NCBI RefSeq assembly: GCF_018991925.1
Contig: NW_024755055.1
Location: 236,520-300,519, forward strand
Direction of reading: 5' to 3'
DNA: 64,000 nt
Origin: Homarus americanus
Taxonomy: Eukaryota > Arthropoda > Malacostraca > Decapoda > Nephropidae
The notes under the pieces: generated by a model
The model's input: only the letters and a program-made list of their open reading frames with translations
What the model was told of the DNA's origin: nothing
Database searches by the model: none
Shown: one piece after another, positions 1-10,565 of the stretch
How the letters are laid out: every line of letters starts with the position of its first letter
Numbering within the stretch: position 1 is the stretch's first letter
Program-made: the position numbers and the translations under genes

Positions 1-915
1 GTACTCGGGGGAATCAGTCTTTCGTACTTAGGTGGAAGTCATAGTACTCTAGGGATTGGCATCGTACTCAACAGCCGGTGAACTTGAATCATCTTCCCGG
101 GGTGACCAAAACACTCGCTAATTAATCACCTTTTTATATTACAAACGACACTCACAGCCAATGGTTCATTACTTCAACACAAGTCCTGAAAAGTTCTCTT
201 CAAAACAAACCACTCCAGGGCATATTTCTCCTTCCCTAACAGCGGGGGAAAAACTAACAGAGAGGGGCAAGAAATATAAAACTTCCCCAACTCTTTCCTC
301 TCTATTTCGGGGAGAGGGAGGGGCTAGGGGACAGAGGGAGGGGCTAGGGGACAGAGGGAGGGGAGGGCCAGGATAGGAGAGGGCAGGAGGCAGGGGGAGG
401 GAAGGGCCAGGAGGCAGGGGGAGGTAAGGCAGGTACTTATATCACGAGCCAAAAATCAACACAGCAAAAAAATAAAATTAAATGAAAATAAAAATCGGGG
501 AGGGAGGGAGGAGGGGAGGGGAGGGGGAGGAGGAGAGAGCACTACTATCAAAAACACCTCAATTTTACCCGAATACAGTTGAAAAGTTTCGATTGGTTCC
601 AAGATACTAAACGATCCCCTTTGGGCTAAAAACCTTCCCTCCGTCCCCTTTAGCACCGGGTTACCATTTTTCACACAGCCTTTTTAAACAAATCCGCCAT
701 TTTTTATAAGCTCTCTCCTTCCAGACGCCCCACAACAACAACAATGGTGTAGCTGGACGGCTCTTGTGACTGACGCCCCTCACTCCACACACACCAACAC
801 AACCCGACACTTTACATATTTACACGAGGGACAACTCACCCCACGCCACAACAAACAGCTTAAGACGCTACACTTTCTACTATAACCTTGCCTATGATGC
901 TACACTTCCTTGCTA
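1..915. other. Intergenic, purine-rich low complexity
   Basis: No credible exon is seen. From about 301 to 545 the + strand is dominated by G and A runs (GGGAGG-type units), which creates spurious ORFs on both strands. The rest is unremarkable single-copy-looking DNA. Confidence 0.6.
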
Positions 916-1025
916 CTAACACTTCACTCCACCACTCACCACTAACACTCCACCACTCACCACTAACACTCCACCACTCACCACTAACACTCCACCACTC
1001 GCCACTAACACTCCACCACCCTCCT
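916..1025. repeat. 21-bp tandem repeat, about 5 copies
   Basis: A unit close to CACTCACCACTAACACTCCAC is repeated head to tail about five times with few substitutions. The minus-strand ORF over it (Val/Gly/Ser repeats) is a by-product of the period being a multiple of three. Confidence 0.85.
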
Positions 1026-1942
1026 CACAACACCCACCATGACTAATGACCAGATCCAGGTAAATCATTCCGGAAAATGTTTTAATTAAGCTGGAGGTCA
1101 AGGTAGGGGGAAAACTCGACTCTCCAGCCCCAGGTCAGGTAAATCTCTTACCTGTGAACGCCCACCATCCCCTCCCCAACATTAGTTAATTATATCAAAA
1201 GGCATTATTATTATTATTACCTTCACCTCCGCCTGTTAACGGTACTAAGCCCAGCTCACCTCTGGCCACAATAATTAGTGACATCTAAGGAGTAATTCTA
1301 CCCCCCCAGAAACATCCACCCTGAAATTATTATACTCGATCAGCGTGCGTCACCAACCACATCCTGTCAGTGTCGGAAGGTGATAACTCCAGAACGGATT
1401 CACGGATATTTTTTCCAGCTTGGCAGCAACATTTGGTCCTTCCGGTAACCTTCCCTACTATAGTTTTATATGAATCCCATAACAGCCATTAACCATTAAA
1501 TTTGACGATTAGGTGGCCATTTGTCTGGCCGTAGTGACCCAGGCCAGAAGAAAAAAGAAGAGAAGAAAAAGAAGGTGGGGCTGGGCGGTGAAGGTTTAAC
1601 ACCACACCTTATGAACTGATGTCACCACCCAATATATTATTCTATGAGACAAGGGTATCACATAGTCTAACCTCAGGTGAACCCATACACACGTCCTGTG
1701 GGAGCACCAGAGTCAACTTGTGATTAATAAACAACTGCTTTAGAAATGTTAATAAATACTAAGACTAACGACTTTACACATAATTTAGAGAGAGAGTCAT
1801 TTCGCCGTCGAGAATAGCTACAATCCCCATTACCAAATAACGTAACGTAACAACTGGTTAACACGCGGCAACAGTCAAGTGTCACGGGTTCATGGTGTGA
1901 CGAGACTCATTCCCTCAGCTGGAGAGAGGAGTGAGAGGATTT
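1026..1942. other. Intergenic, nothing recognised
   Basis: No ORF with coding character, RNA gene or repeat boundary could be supported. It contains only short poly-C and TTA runs. Confidence 0.5.
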
Positions 1943-2046
1943 TACAGATTGCCCACGAGGGGGCTAGTTTATTGGGCACCCCCTTACATCCTGTGCAAGG
2001 TGAAGCGCAGAAGCGTTTACAGCGTCCAACTGGGAAGCATGCGGAG
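1943..2046 (-). mobile_element. SINE family A fragment (3' body)
   Basis: This stretch matches, in the same base order, the 3' bodies of the copies at 38140-38305 (opposite strand) and 56388-56752. Shared blocks include GGTGAAGCGCAGAAGCG, TTTACAGCG and GGGAAGCATGC. The part with the tRNA-like head is absent, so this is a truncated copy. Confidence 0.75.
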
Positions 2047-3879
2047 TTGAGGTGAGAGGTGAGATAAGGTGAGGGGGGTCAGCGTGGGGATCAACGACAT
2101 ACCTCCACCAATAATCTGATCTTGGGCTCATCATCACAAGGGCCTCAGTGTTCAACCCCACCGCCCGAGAACAGTCACACCTCAGTGGCAACCGACACCC
2201 AATAACAAGTCTTTATTTCAGTGGCATCTAACACCCAATGAAGACATATTTCACGGATACCGATCACTAATAATCTCATTATTAATAAGTAAACAAAATA
2301 CTGGCAATGGAAAGTAAAGCCAACATATTTCTTATTAACATTGAGGAGCGTTTTCAAAAACCAAAGACTACAGACCTAGAATGAGAAGGTAAAGTCGAGA
2401 AGTAAATATGTTATTAAATTCACACCAGGGAGTGTTACATTTGGTGGTGGAGAAAATTGAGCTCTAACAAGGCCACCACCAGACCAAGGTTGAAACATCA
2501 GAGAGGTGTTGCTGCCTCCCACACACCTTCACCTCTCAGTGACACAACCAATAATACGACTCCAATCCGTTCCCAAACTCCTGTGAAGTAATTACCCTAC
2601 CTTCAACTAATGACTAACAAACTATGGGAAACCTGGATGTTAGACCTGAACAAGGGGAGTGAAGTTACACACGTGACTAAGACCTGAAGACGGAAGTAAT
2701 GGTACAACCTGACAGTTAAGACCTAAAGAGGGGGAGAGTGAAGGAAGAAATGTCACCGAATACAACAGTTACCGGAGCTTAACAATGAACTGGTCACACT
2801 GAACCATGACACCTCCGCACCTAACAGTGAAGGAGGCGAAATTACCGTGGATGGAGAGAGAGGAGGCACACACACACCCTTCCATCCACCAAACAGCTAC
2901 CAAGCACAAGAGGTAGTGGTGTGGTGCTTGTAAATACAAGAGATGCTTTATATCTAGTCGGGAAGACATGTACAACACCTGCACTCCTAACTGTACTGTG
3001 TGAAAGGTTCAGTCATGTAAATATAGCACCACTCAATGACATGCCAGCAAAAGGGTATATACATCTGTAACACACCTGCTCTTACAACACGGACTCTACA
3101 TACCTCAAGGGATGAGTGTGAGGGGTTAAGAGGAAATAAGAGCTTGCCAGTCAACACGGCCAAGTCCCCCCCCCCCCTCCCAGTCTCAGCACAATGCAAG
3201 GGCTTCTCTCAGTGATGGAAAGGACACTGTTGAACTCAATGAAGAGCTTATTGTGGTATTTCTACAAACAAAACTAGCTTAGAATATATCTATTTGTTCA
3301 AATTAACTTGTTCATAATATCGGCAGCGTGCCTAGATGTACGTGCGAGAGAGAGAGAGAGAGAGAGAGGAGATATGTAACAAGGGTGGGATGGTGACACG
3401 GCCACAAGCAACACCCACCCCGCCACACTTGCCTCACCGCTGGCCATGCCTCAGGAGGGGCGAGGGGCGTGCTCCATAACGTGAAAAAACTCCTCTAGGG
3501 AGACACCCTCACCCGTCCACCGGCAGTGACTAGTCAAATGATCCTCAAACAGGCTACAGATTTTATCAGACCCCAACCCAACTAACAACAATGGAGGTAC
3601 CAATTCTAATAGGCCCATATCCACGTGGTTAGGTTAGGCTAGGTTAGCTTAGCTTGGAGAACTGGGGCCCATTTGACCTATAAGCCCAGATGCAGAGCAG
3701 GTACAGTAGGTATTAAGAGGGTGGGGAGGAAACGAGACGAATGCCACACTACCCAAGATACGCCAACGACTGACAGCCATCACCAGTCTGAGAGGGCAAG
3801 ATGACAAGAGTGCCGCACCATCCAACATCACCCACACTATTCACGAGGCCACACCATCTCACACTCACAAAGAGCCACA
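2047..3879. other. Intergenic, with a short (GA)n tract
   Basis: No gene is supported. A (GA)n microsatellite lies at 3345-3369. ORFs here are short, lack splice-supported partners and have no recognisable domain. Confidence 0.5.
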
Positions 3880-4165
3880 TCAATTCACATTACCCATGAA
3901 GGACCACACTATCATACTAGTCAACATGAACCACACTATCCAGCAAGAGCCACACCATCACACTATCCAACAATGGCCACACCATCACAGTATGAAACAA
4001 GTGCCACACCATCACACTATCCAACAAGGGCCACACCACCAAACTATCCAACAAAGGCCACACCACACTATCTAACAAGGGCCACACCACACTATCCAAC
4101 AATGGCCACACCATCATACTATACACAAGGGGCCACACCATCATACTATTCCACATGAGCCACAC
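3880..4165. repeat. Degenerate minisatellite, CCACACCATCACACTATCC-like unit
   Basis: About ten diverged copies of a 25-30-bp unit with the core GCCACACC...CACTATCCAACAA. Both strands remain open over it because of the repeat composition; the predicted peptides (for example VVWPLLDS repeats) are not proteins of known type. Confidence 0.8.
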
Positions 4166-5205
4166 CAACTCTGAGTGCCTAACCTAACCAACTTTGAGTG
4201 CCTAACCCAACCTAACCAAGTTTGAGTGCCCAACCTAACCAACTTTGAGTGCCTAACCTAACCAACTTTGAGTGCCCAACCTAGCCAAGTTTGAGTGCCT
4301 AACCCAACCTAACTAACTTTCAGTGCCTAACCTAACCAACTTTGAGTGCCTAACCTAACCAACTTTGAGTGCCCAACCTTACCTAACCAACTTTCAGTGC
4401 CTAACCTAACCAACTTTGAGTGCCTAACCTAACCAACTTTGAGTGCCCAACCTAACCTAACCAACTGAGTGCCTAAACCTAACCAACTTTGAGTGCCCAA
4501 CCTAACCTAACCAACTTTCAGAACCAACCTAAATCAACTTTGAGTGCCCACCTAACCAAACTTTGAGTGCCCTACCAACCAACTTTGAGTGCCTAACCCA
4601 ACCTAACCAACTTTGAGTGCCTAACCTAACCAACTTTGAGTGCAACCTAACGAACTTTGAGTGCCCAACCAACCAAGTTTGAGTGCCCAACCTAACCAAG
4701 TGTGAGTGTCCAACCCAACCAAGTTTGAGGTCCAACCTAACCAACTTTGAATGCCCAACCTAATCCTAACCAACTTTGAGTGCCCAACCCAACAAGTTTG
4801 AGTGCCTTACCCAACTCAAGTTTGAGTGCCCAACCAAACCAACTTTGAGGGCCCAACTAACCAACTTTGAGTGCCTAACCAACTTGAGTGCCCAACCAAC
4901 CAACTTTGAGTGCCTAACCAACTAAGTTTGAGCAATAACCAACTTTGAGGTCCTAACCAAGCTTGGTGCCTAACCAACCAACTTGAGGCCCAACCTAACC
5001 AACTTGAGTGCCTAACCAACTTTGAGGCCCAACTAACCAACTTTGAGTGCCCAACCCAACCAACTTTGAGTGCCCAACCAACCAACTTTGAGTGCCCAAC
5101 CTAACCAACTTTGAGTGCCCAACCGAACCAACTTTGAGTGCCTAACCTAACCAAGTTTGAGTGCCCAACCTAACCAACTTTGAGTGCCCACCTAACCTAA
5201 CCATT
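4166..5205. repeat. Minisatellite mixing CCTAA(CC) telomere-like units with CAACTTTGAGTGC
   Basis: More than 35 degenerate copies of a 23-30-bp unit of the form (CCTAAC)n CAACTTTGAGTGC cover about 1 kb. CCTAA is the complement of the arthropod telomere repeat TTAGG. The number of CCTAA units per copy varies from none to three, and copies lose single bases toward the right end. No coding role is apparent. Confidence 0.85.
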
Positions 5206-5685
5206 AAGACTTGGGCCCCGTCTCCGTACCCCATCATAATAGTTAGTTTATTTATTCGGTAGGTAGCCATCGGGGACTGAAATCACTAAACCAACCAAAG
5301 TGGAAATCAAACTATCCAAAGGAGAACTAAAATATACAAAGGGGTAAATAAAGCCATCCAAATAGGGCACCAAGTCATCCATCCAAATCCAGATAGGGTA
5401 CTCAAGCTATCTAAGATAGGCACAAAACCACCAAATAAGACACAAATCCAAATAGGGTACCAAGCCATCCAAATAGGGAACCAAACCATCTAAATAAGGC
5501 ACCAAACAATCCAAAAGGGAGAGCCAAAACAAACCATCCAAAGGGAGAGCCAAACCATCCAAAGGGGGAGAAGGGAAGGAGGGAGCACGCCACAGTAACA
5601 GCTGGAGCCACATATAATTACCTTGGATCTACTATTAAAGGGCAGCCATTGCGGGGCTTGCCACTGTCTCGCGTACAGCTAAAAC
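5206..5685. repeat. Degenerate CCATCCAAA(T/G)AGGG repeats
   Basis: Between about 5282 and 5575, loosely conserved units with CCAAACCATCCAAA(T/G)AGGG recur at about 18-25-bp spacing. Flanks on both sides look single-copy. Confidence 0.65.
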
Positions 5686-6350
5686 ACGAGAAATATATAA
5701 CAGTAACAACAATTAATAATAACGATAATATCAAAATAACGAATACAAAACTAATGATAGTAACAAAAATAAGAAATATATAACAGTAACAACAATTAAT
5801 AATAACGATAATATCAAAATAACGAATAAAAAACTAATGATAGTAACAAAAATAAGAAATATATAACAGTAACAACAATTAATAATAACGATATCAAAAT
5901 AACGAATACAAAACTAATGATAGTAACAAAAATAAGAAATATGTAACAGTAACAACAATTAATAATAACGATAATATCAAAATAACGAATACAAAACTAA
6001 TGATAGTAACAAAAATAAGAAATATATAACAGTAACAACAATTAATAATAACGATAATATCAAAATAACGAATACAAAACTAATGATAGTAACAAAAATA
6101 AGAAATATATAACAGTAACAACAATTAATAATAACGATAATATCAAAATAACGAATAAAAAACTAATGATAGTAACAAAAATAAGAAATATATAACAGTA
6201 ACAACAATTAATAATAACGATAATATCAAAATAACGAAAAAAACTAATGATAGTAACAAAAATAAGAAATATATAACAGTAGCAATAATAAATAATAACG
6301 ATATCAAAATAACGAACAAAAAAATATAGTACAAATAAAAATAACAAATA
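5686..6350. repeat. 83-bp AT-rich satellite, about 8 copies
   Basis: The phrase CAGTAACAACAATTAATAA recurs at 5701, 5784, 5867, 5947, 6030, 6113, 6196 and 6277 (the last copy slightly altered), giving a period of 83 bp with one 80-bp and one 81-bp copy. Each unit is almost pure A/T with ACGATAATATC and ACTAATGATAG landmarks. The low divergence between copies points to recent amplification. Confidence 0.92.
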
Positions 6351-6441
6351 AAATTGAGAATATTAAACATTTTCAAATTCTGTGTTTACGTAATAGGAGG
6401 CAATACACTGTACACTGCCCTCGTCTACAATAAAGGTTAAA

Positions 6442-6444
<3 letters not shown>

Positions 6445-6479
<35 letters not shown>
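6445..6479. repeat. (GA)n microsatellite
   Basis: About 17 uninterrupted GA dinucleotides. Confidence 0.95.
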
Positions 6480-6481
<2 letters not shown>

Positions 6482-7525
6482 GTAGGTCTGGAAGTGGTGG
6501 ACTGGGCTTGGCTAGGCTGGTCGGGTCGGGTCAATGACCTTGGCCCGCCCGTGTTACGTCACCTTCGGCTTAGTTACGACATCTTCAGTTTTAAGTCTCG
6601 TCCACTTCATCCAATTCACGCCATCTACAGATATATTACGTCCTGTCCTGTAAATTTGTCACCTTCAGTTACCAAGGAATAGGTGCGTGAAAAAAGAGTG
6701 GTCCTCGGAGTACATAACACCCATATGTGACCTCTGACCTTCAGCTGCGACCTTAACCCTTGACCTAGGAACTTCAATCTGGTGTTCCTCATATTAATTC
6801 AGTGACAAGTTTCATGGACACCCAGATAGCCACACAAACAGAAGACAACGCCACGCCATGATACGCCTACTTCAACAAACACACACACACACACACACAC
6901 AAAATCAACCCATACCAGATACACATACAGTACATACCTGTTTACAAAGGATGTATACTAATTATCTTACAGAACTCACACACACAGGTATCATCTCTTA
7001 ACAAGGTCTTTAAAAAGTTTTCTCATTATCCACAGTGACGATATCAGGTTTCCTGTGACCCCGCCAGATATCATGGGCAATGGATGTCTCGTAACTCTCA
7101 GTAATTCATTATTACTCAACCCAATAAAGTGTAATATCTCGAGTTTATACAATAATATATTCCATTTATTCCACCAAGATGAATATACTATTTTGTCAGC
7201 ATAGGTAACTAGGTATGTTCGGGTGGGCTAATCCCCGTATAAAAAAAAATATCAAAATTCGAAACTACTCAAACAACTAGATATATACATCCTCTTAACA
7301 CCAATTAGTGGACAAGTTTAACACAGTCTTCGTAAACCATGAACTGTAGCTACTTATACACATTATCAGAAATATCTTGACTGACGGATCCGATGAATTG
7401 ATAGGGTTGTCAAAATCCTTCGTCCCGTTTTGTCATATTGTCTGACACAACTGGAAACACAATCTGCACCTACCCATTACGGTTATTGAACGTCTGGGTC
7501 AAGAGAAAAGTGGTATGTCGACCCC

Positions 7526-7527
<2 letters not shown>
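6480..7527. other. Intergenic, contains (CA)n at 6879-6901
   Basis: No exon or element is recognised. The CA run is about 12 units long. Confidence 0.5.
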
Positions 7528-7572
<45 letters not shown>

Positions 7573-7586
7573 ACACACACACACAT
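7528..7586. repeat. Compound (GA)n(CA)n microsatellite
   Basis: About 20 GA units pass directly into about 9 CA units. Confidence 0.95.
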
Positions 7587-7904
7587 AGCTTTCCAAATAA
7601 AATTCAACTCTCATTTACTTACATTTAAATAAAAAGCCTATCCATATTGATCGCTGTCTACAATACTTTAGATAATTATTCTCTATTACCGTAAACATTA
7701 ACAGCAACCAGAGCCGATAAACAGATGCCACACTCCACAAACGAAGGTACCGTTAAACATCCACTATAAATATACACTGTCACCAACCTCACATGACATG
7801 CGTGGCCGTCCAATCCAAATTACGAGGAGACCTTCCCAACACATACATTAACACTTCACACCTTAAGTCCAATATACAAAATCTCAGAGTGGAAAAAAAT
7901 GACA

Positions 7905-8055
7905 GATAGACCACAATAATGTATGTATGTGCACGCTTAGGTCCAGGGTTCGATTCCCGACTAATGAGATGTTGTTTGTATATTGAAGTCCACGTGCTAT
8001 GTGGACTGATGAGACAGTTTGTTTGTATGTATGTATGTGAAAAAAAAACTGCCTT
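7905..8055 (+). mobile_element. tRNA-like SINE remnant
   Basis: An exact pol III B-box-like sequence (GGTTCGATTCCCGA) sits at about 7948, preceded by the weak match GCACGCTTAGG. It is followed by a (GTTT/GTAT)n and oligo-A tail near 8020-8048, the layout of a tRNA-derived SINE. No clear A box or cloverleaf could be folded by eye, so this is not called as a tRNA gene. Confidence 0.4.
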
Positions 8056-8310
8056 AAAATGGTAAGTGAAGACCACAATCGCCAACCTTCAGCCCAGAGA
8101 ATTAGACCATGATTTATGAAGAATTAGGGTCCTGTTCTAAGACCCCCCCCCCCTCACCACCAGATCCTAATATGCCTTAAGTGTCTCGACCCTAATGATC
8201 AGGTTAGATCTACGTACAGAACAGGTTTGATGAACTTGTCTGGCTTGGTCAAGTTGGGCTAGTTTAGGTGTTTGGATTGCTTGACTAAATTATGTTTGGT
8301 GTGACTAGGC
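8056..8310. other. Intergenic with GGCTTAGTTA-like degenerate repeats
   Basis: From about 8205 the motif GGTTAGNTTGGCTTAGTTAA recurs irregularly. No gene seen. Confidence 0.5.
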
Positions 8311-8900
8311 TGGCTTAGTTAAGGCTGGTTAAATAATGATTGGTGGCTTGGTTAGATTGGCTTAGTTAAATCTGGCTAAATTACGTTTGGTTAGTTTAGA
8401 TTAGCTTAAGCCGGAAATTATCATGTAAATAGATAAGTAATTACCATTGCAATAAACATAATTGCCTACTAGACATAATCCTGACAGCTCTGTCCTCTTG
8501 TTCAACCTTATTACTGTACAACCCATGTTGTACTGCTCCCCCATTATATTTATGTTTTTCAATTCCACTGTAATTTATGTATATATAAATAGAAAAATAA
8601 ATAAACTAAAAAAAAATAAATAAATAAATAAAATTAATAAATATTGAAGTGATAACCGTGGTAACATGAGATGTTCTTATTACCACCATGCTATTGTACT
8701 ATTCCAGATGATACTAAATGGTTACATAATACTTCCTTGAGATAAATGTACAGTAAGGTATATATCAGGTGCCTACAAGAGAGCTCAGGTTCTCATGGCT
8801 CAGCCATGTTAATATTGTTATTATTATCCACTCTGTAACTGTGTTTTTCTGGCTAAATAAACTGTTTCAATTCAAATCAAAGGTTAGGGTAGGGTTGATT
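8311..8900 (+). repeat. 590-bp dispersed repeat, copy 1
   Basis: Nearly identical to 12408-12991: both run from GGCT(T/A)AGTTAAGGCTGG through a poly-A/TAAA-rich stretch to GGTTAGGGTAGGGTTGATT. Only small indels separate the copies (for example a missing AAGGT near 12850). An AATAAACTGTTTCAATTC stretch near the 3' end resembles a polyadenylation region, so a LINE 3' tail or a non-autonomous retroposon is plausible; no coding capacity is visible. Confidence 0.9.
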
Positions 8901-8902
8901 AG

Positions 8903-9196
8903 GTGTTGACTGTTGTTTTATTATTATGTGATGTAGTCGTGGCCAGAATTAGGCTAGGATACGGACACATCTGGCAAGTTAGTAACGCTGTACCCATACC
9001 GGAACACTCAGCATGTAAACTTTGTGATAAACCTTTAAAGTATACACTTGAACACTATATTATTGAATGTGACACTGTCAAAGACTTCTGGCCACCTGAC
9101 TTATTGTATCTTGAACTATGTAATTACTTCATTGAATCAGGTGTGCTTGAGGACATTCTTGCTGTTTATCCCAAATTTGCTGCTGGCCCACACTGA
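8903..9196 (+). pseudogene. LINE ORF2 C-terminal remnant (post-RT zinc-knuckle region)
   Basis: The open frame encodes an HRLRTGH-like segment (ARIRLGYGHIW) followed by CKLCDKPLKYTLEHYIIEC, the CxxC...H...C knuckle found after the reverse transcriptase of several non-LTR retrotransposon clades. It ends with a natural stop, and the sequence behind it behaves like a LINE 3' tail. All upstream domains (endonuclease, RT) are missing, so this is a 5'-truncated insertion. A related, more decayed copy lies at 37840-38100. The clade cannot be fixed from so short a piece. Confidence 0.7.
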
Positions 9197-9810
9197 TTAG
9201 TCTTCAATAACAATATGACTCCAATGTATGTGATCCACTGACCTATATATACTGCTAATGAATATGATGTATTTCCTTCTTTGTGTACGAACCTCTGTCC
9301 TGCATGGCAGTGAACAGTGACATTACCCACATGAATCTGACCTATATATAGTGTCAATGAATATGATGCATTGTTTGTGCACGAACCTCTGTCCTGTATG
9401 GCAGTGAAAAGTGACATTACCTACATGAATCTGACCGACGTATATGTATGTGTGCGTGTGTGTATATATATGTACATGCATATGTGTATGTATATATGTA
9501 TATGTATGTATATGTGTGTGTGTTTACATATATGTATATGTACTGTCAATGAATATGATGCATCTCTTTGTGTATGAACCTCTGTCCTGCATGGCAGTGA
9601 ACAGTGACATTACCCATATGAATCTGACCTCTATACATTTATAGTTGTTAATGAATATGATGTATTTCTTTGTGTATGAACTTCTGTCCTGCATGGCAGT
9701 GAGAAGTGATACCACCCTCAGTGTCAAGACCTGACTGAATTACTCAGAATAGGCAAACTGTACTACAAGCTCTGCCAATAAATTTGTTAAACTAAAATTG
9801 TTGTATTTAT
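9197..9810 (+). repeat. LINE 3' tail with about 100-bp tandem repeats
   Basis: Four copies of a unit starting AATGAATATGATG and containing CTCTGTCCTGCATGGCAGTG begin at about 9258, 9357, 9549 and 9651. The third interval is enlarged by a TG/TA microsatellite (9436-9540) that grew inside one unit. The tail closes with CCAATAAATTTGTTAAAC, a probable poly(A) region of the element. Confidence 0.75.
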
Positions 9811-10514
9811 AGGCATACGGGAGTAGTGCGGCCCCTACCAATAGATAGGGAGGAGGGAGGGGAGGTTGTGTGTATTTATATTACCCGGCCAGTCAAGGTC
9901 ACGGTCGCCCCAGTGCATATATTCTCTCTAATGCATTCTTACGGTGGTAAATTTATAGTACAGTACAGGACATAATTCGATATTTTCTCCTTTTTCTTTG
10001 TTGCTACTAATAAGTTCAGGCAAAAAACAAGACGATTTTCAAATATGACACTTTTGGCGCTTTTTACCCCTACCGAGTTATCGTGAGTTGAAAATCAGAA
10101 AACTACTCAACAAATGCTAAGCGGTGGCGAGAAGTGGCTGTCGTGTCGCGGATGTGCTACTGGCGAGTGGGAAGTTATAACCGACTGTTGCACGAGTTCT
10201 TCAAACAAGCTACAATTTTCTTCCTTCCACTTTTCTGGAGGAAGACGCCAGGTTCCCCTGAGGACGAGTTTTAAGGTTAGAAATGACTTGTGATACAGAA
10301 ATAATTTGCGTTAATTGTGGCGGAGTCCGGAGCCCCCCGGTTGGGAAGTTAGGTATGTTTGGTTGGTTAGCATAACTTAATTTGTCATACAAGTTTGATC
10401 GCACCAACCAAAATCTACCTAACCTTACTTAACCTGGGGGCTGTGAGGTATAACTAGGTATTCTTAACAGTTATATATGGATTTGTTCACTATATATCAA
10501 TATTAATCAAACAT
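9811..10514. other. Intergenic, moderately CpG-rich
   Basis: CpG dinucleotides are more frequent here than in the neighbouring AT-rich DNA, but no exon with good splice sites is evident on either strand. Confidence 0.4.
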
Positions 10515-10565
10515 TCGTATGAGCCAATGAGCTGCAAGGTGGGCGGGGCTTCTTTGTCTCGCCGC
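10515..10565. promoter_or_regulatory. Possible promoter elements (CCAAT box and GC box)
   Basis: GAGCCAATGAG at about 10520 is followed after some 12 bp by GGTGGGCGGGGCTTC, a strong GC box. The pair lies in the most CpG-rich stretch of the left part of the window. No first exon could be identified, so this could be a chance match or an unannotated promoter. Confidence 0.3.

Noticed and set aside
6060..6376. Hydrophobic ORFs resembling membrane proteins (LFVILIL repeats)
   Set aside because: Generated by the 83-bp AT-rich satellite read on the minus strand.
7940..8015. Possible functional tRNA gene at the GGTTCGATTCCCGA box
   Set aside because: No A box at the right distance and no acceptor-stem pairing; treated as a SINE remnant.
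7985..8055. CTGATGAG following a GTCCACGTGC...GTGGAC hairpin, resembling a hammerhead ribozyme start
   Set aside because: No CGAAAC at a suitable distance; the only GAAA is inside an oligo-A run, so helix II cannot be built.
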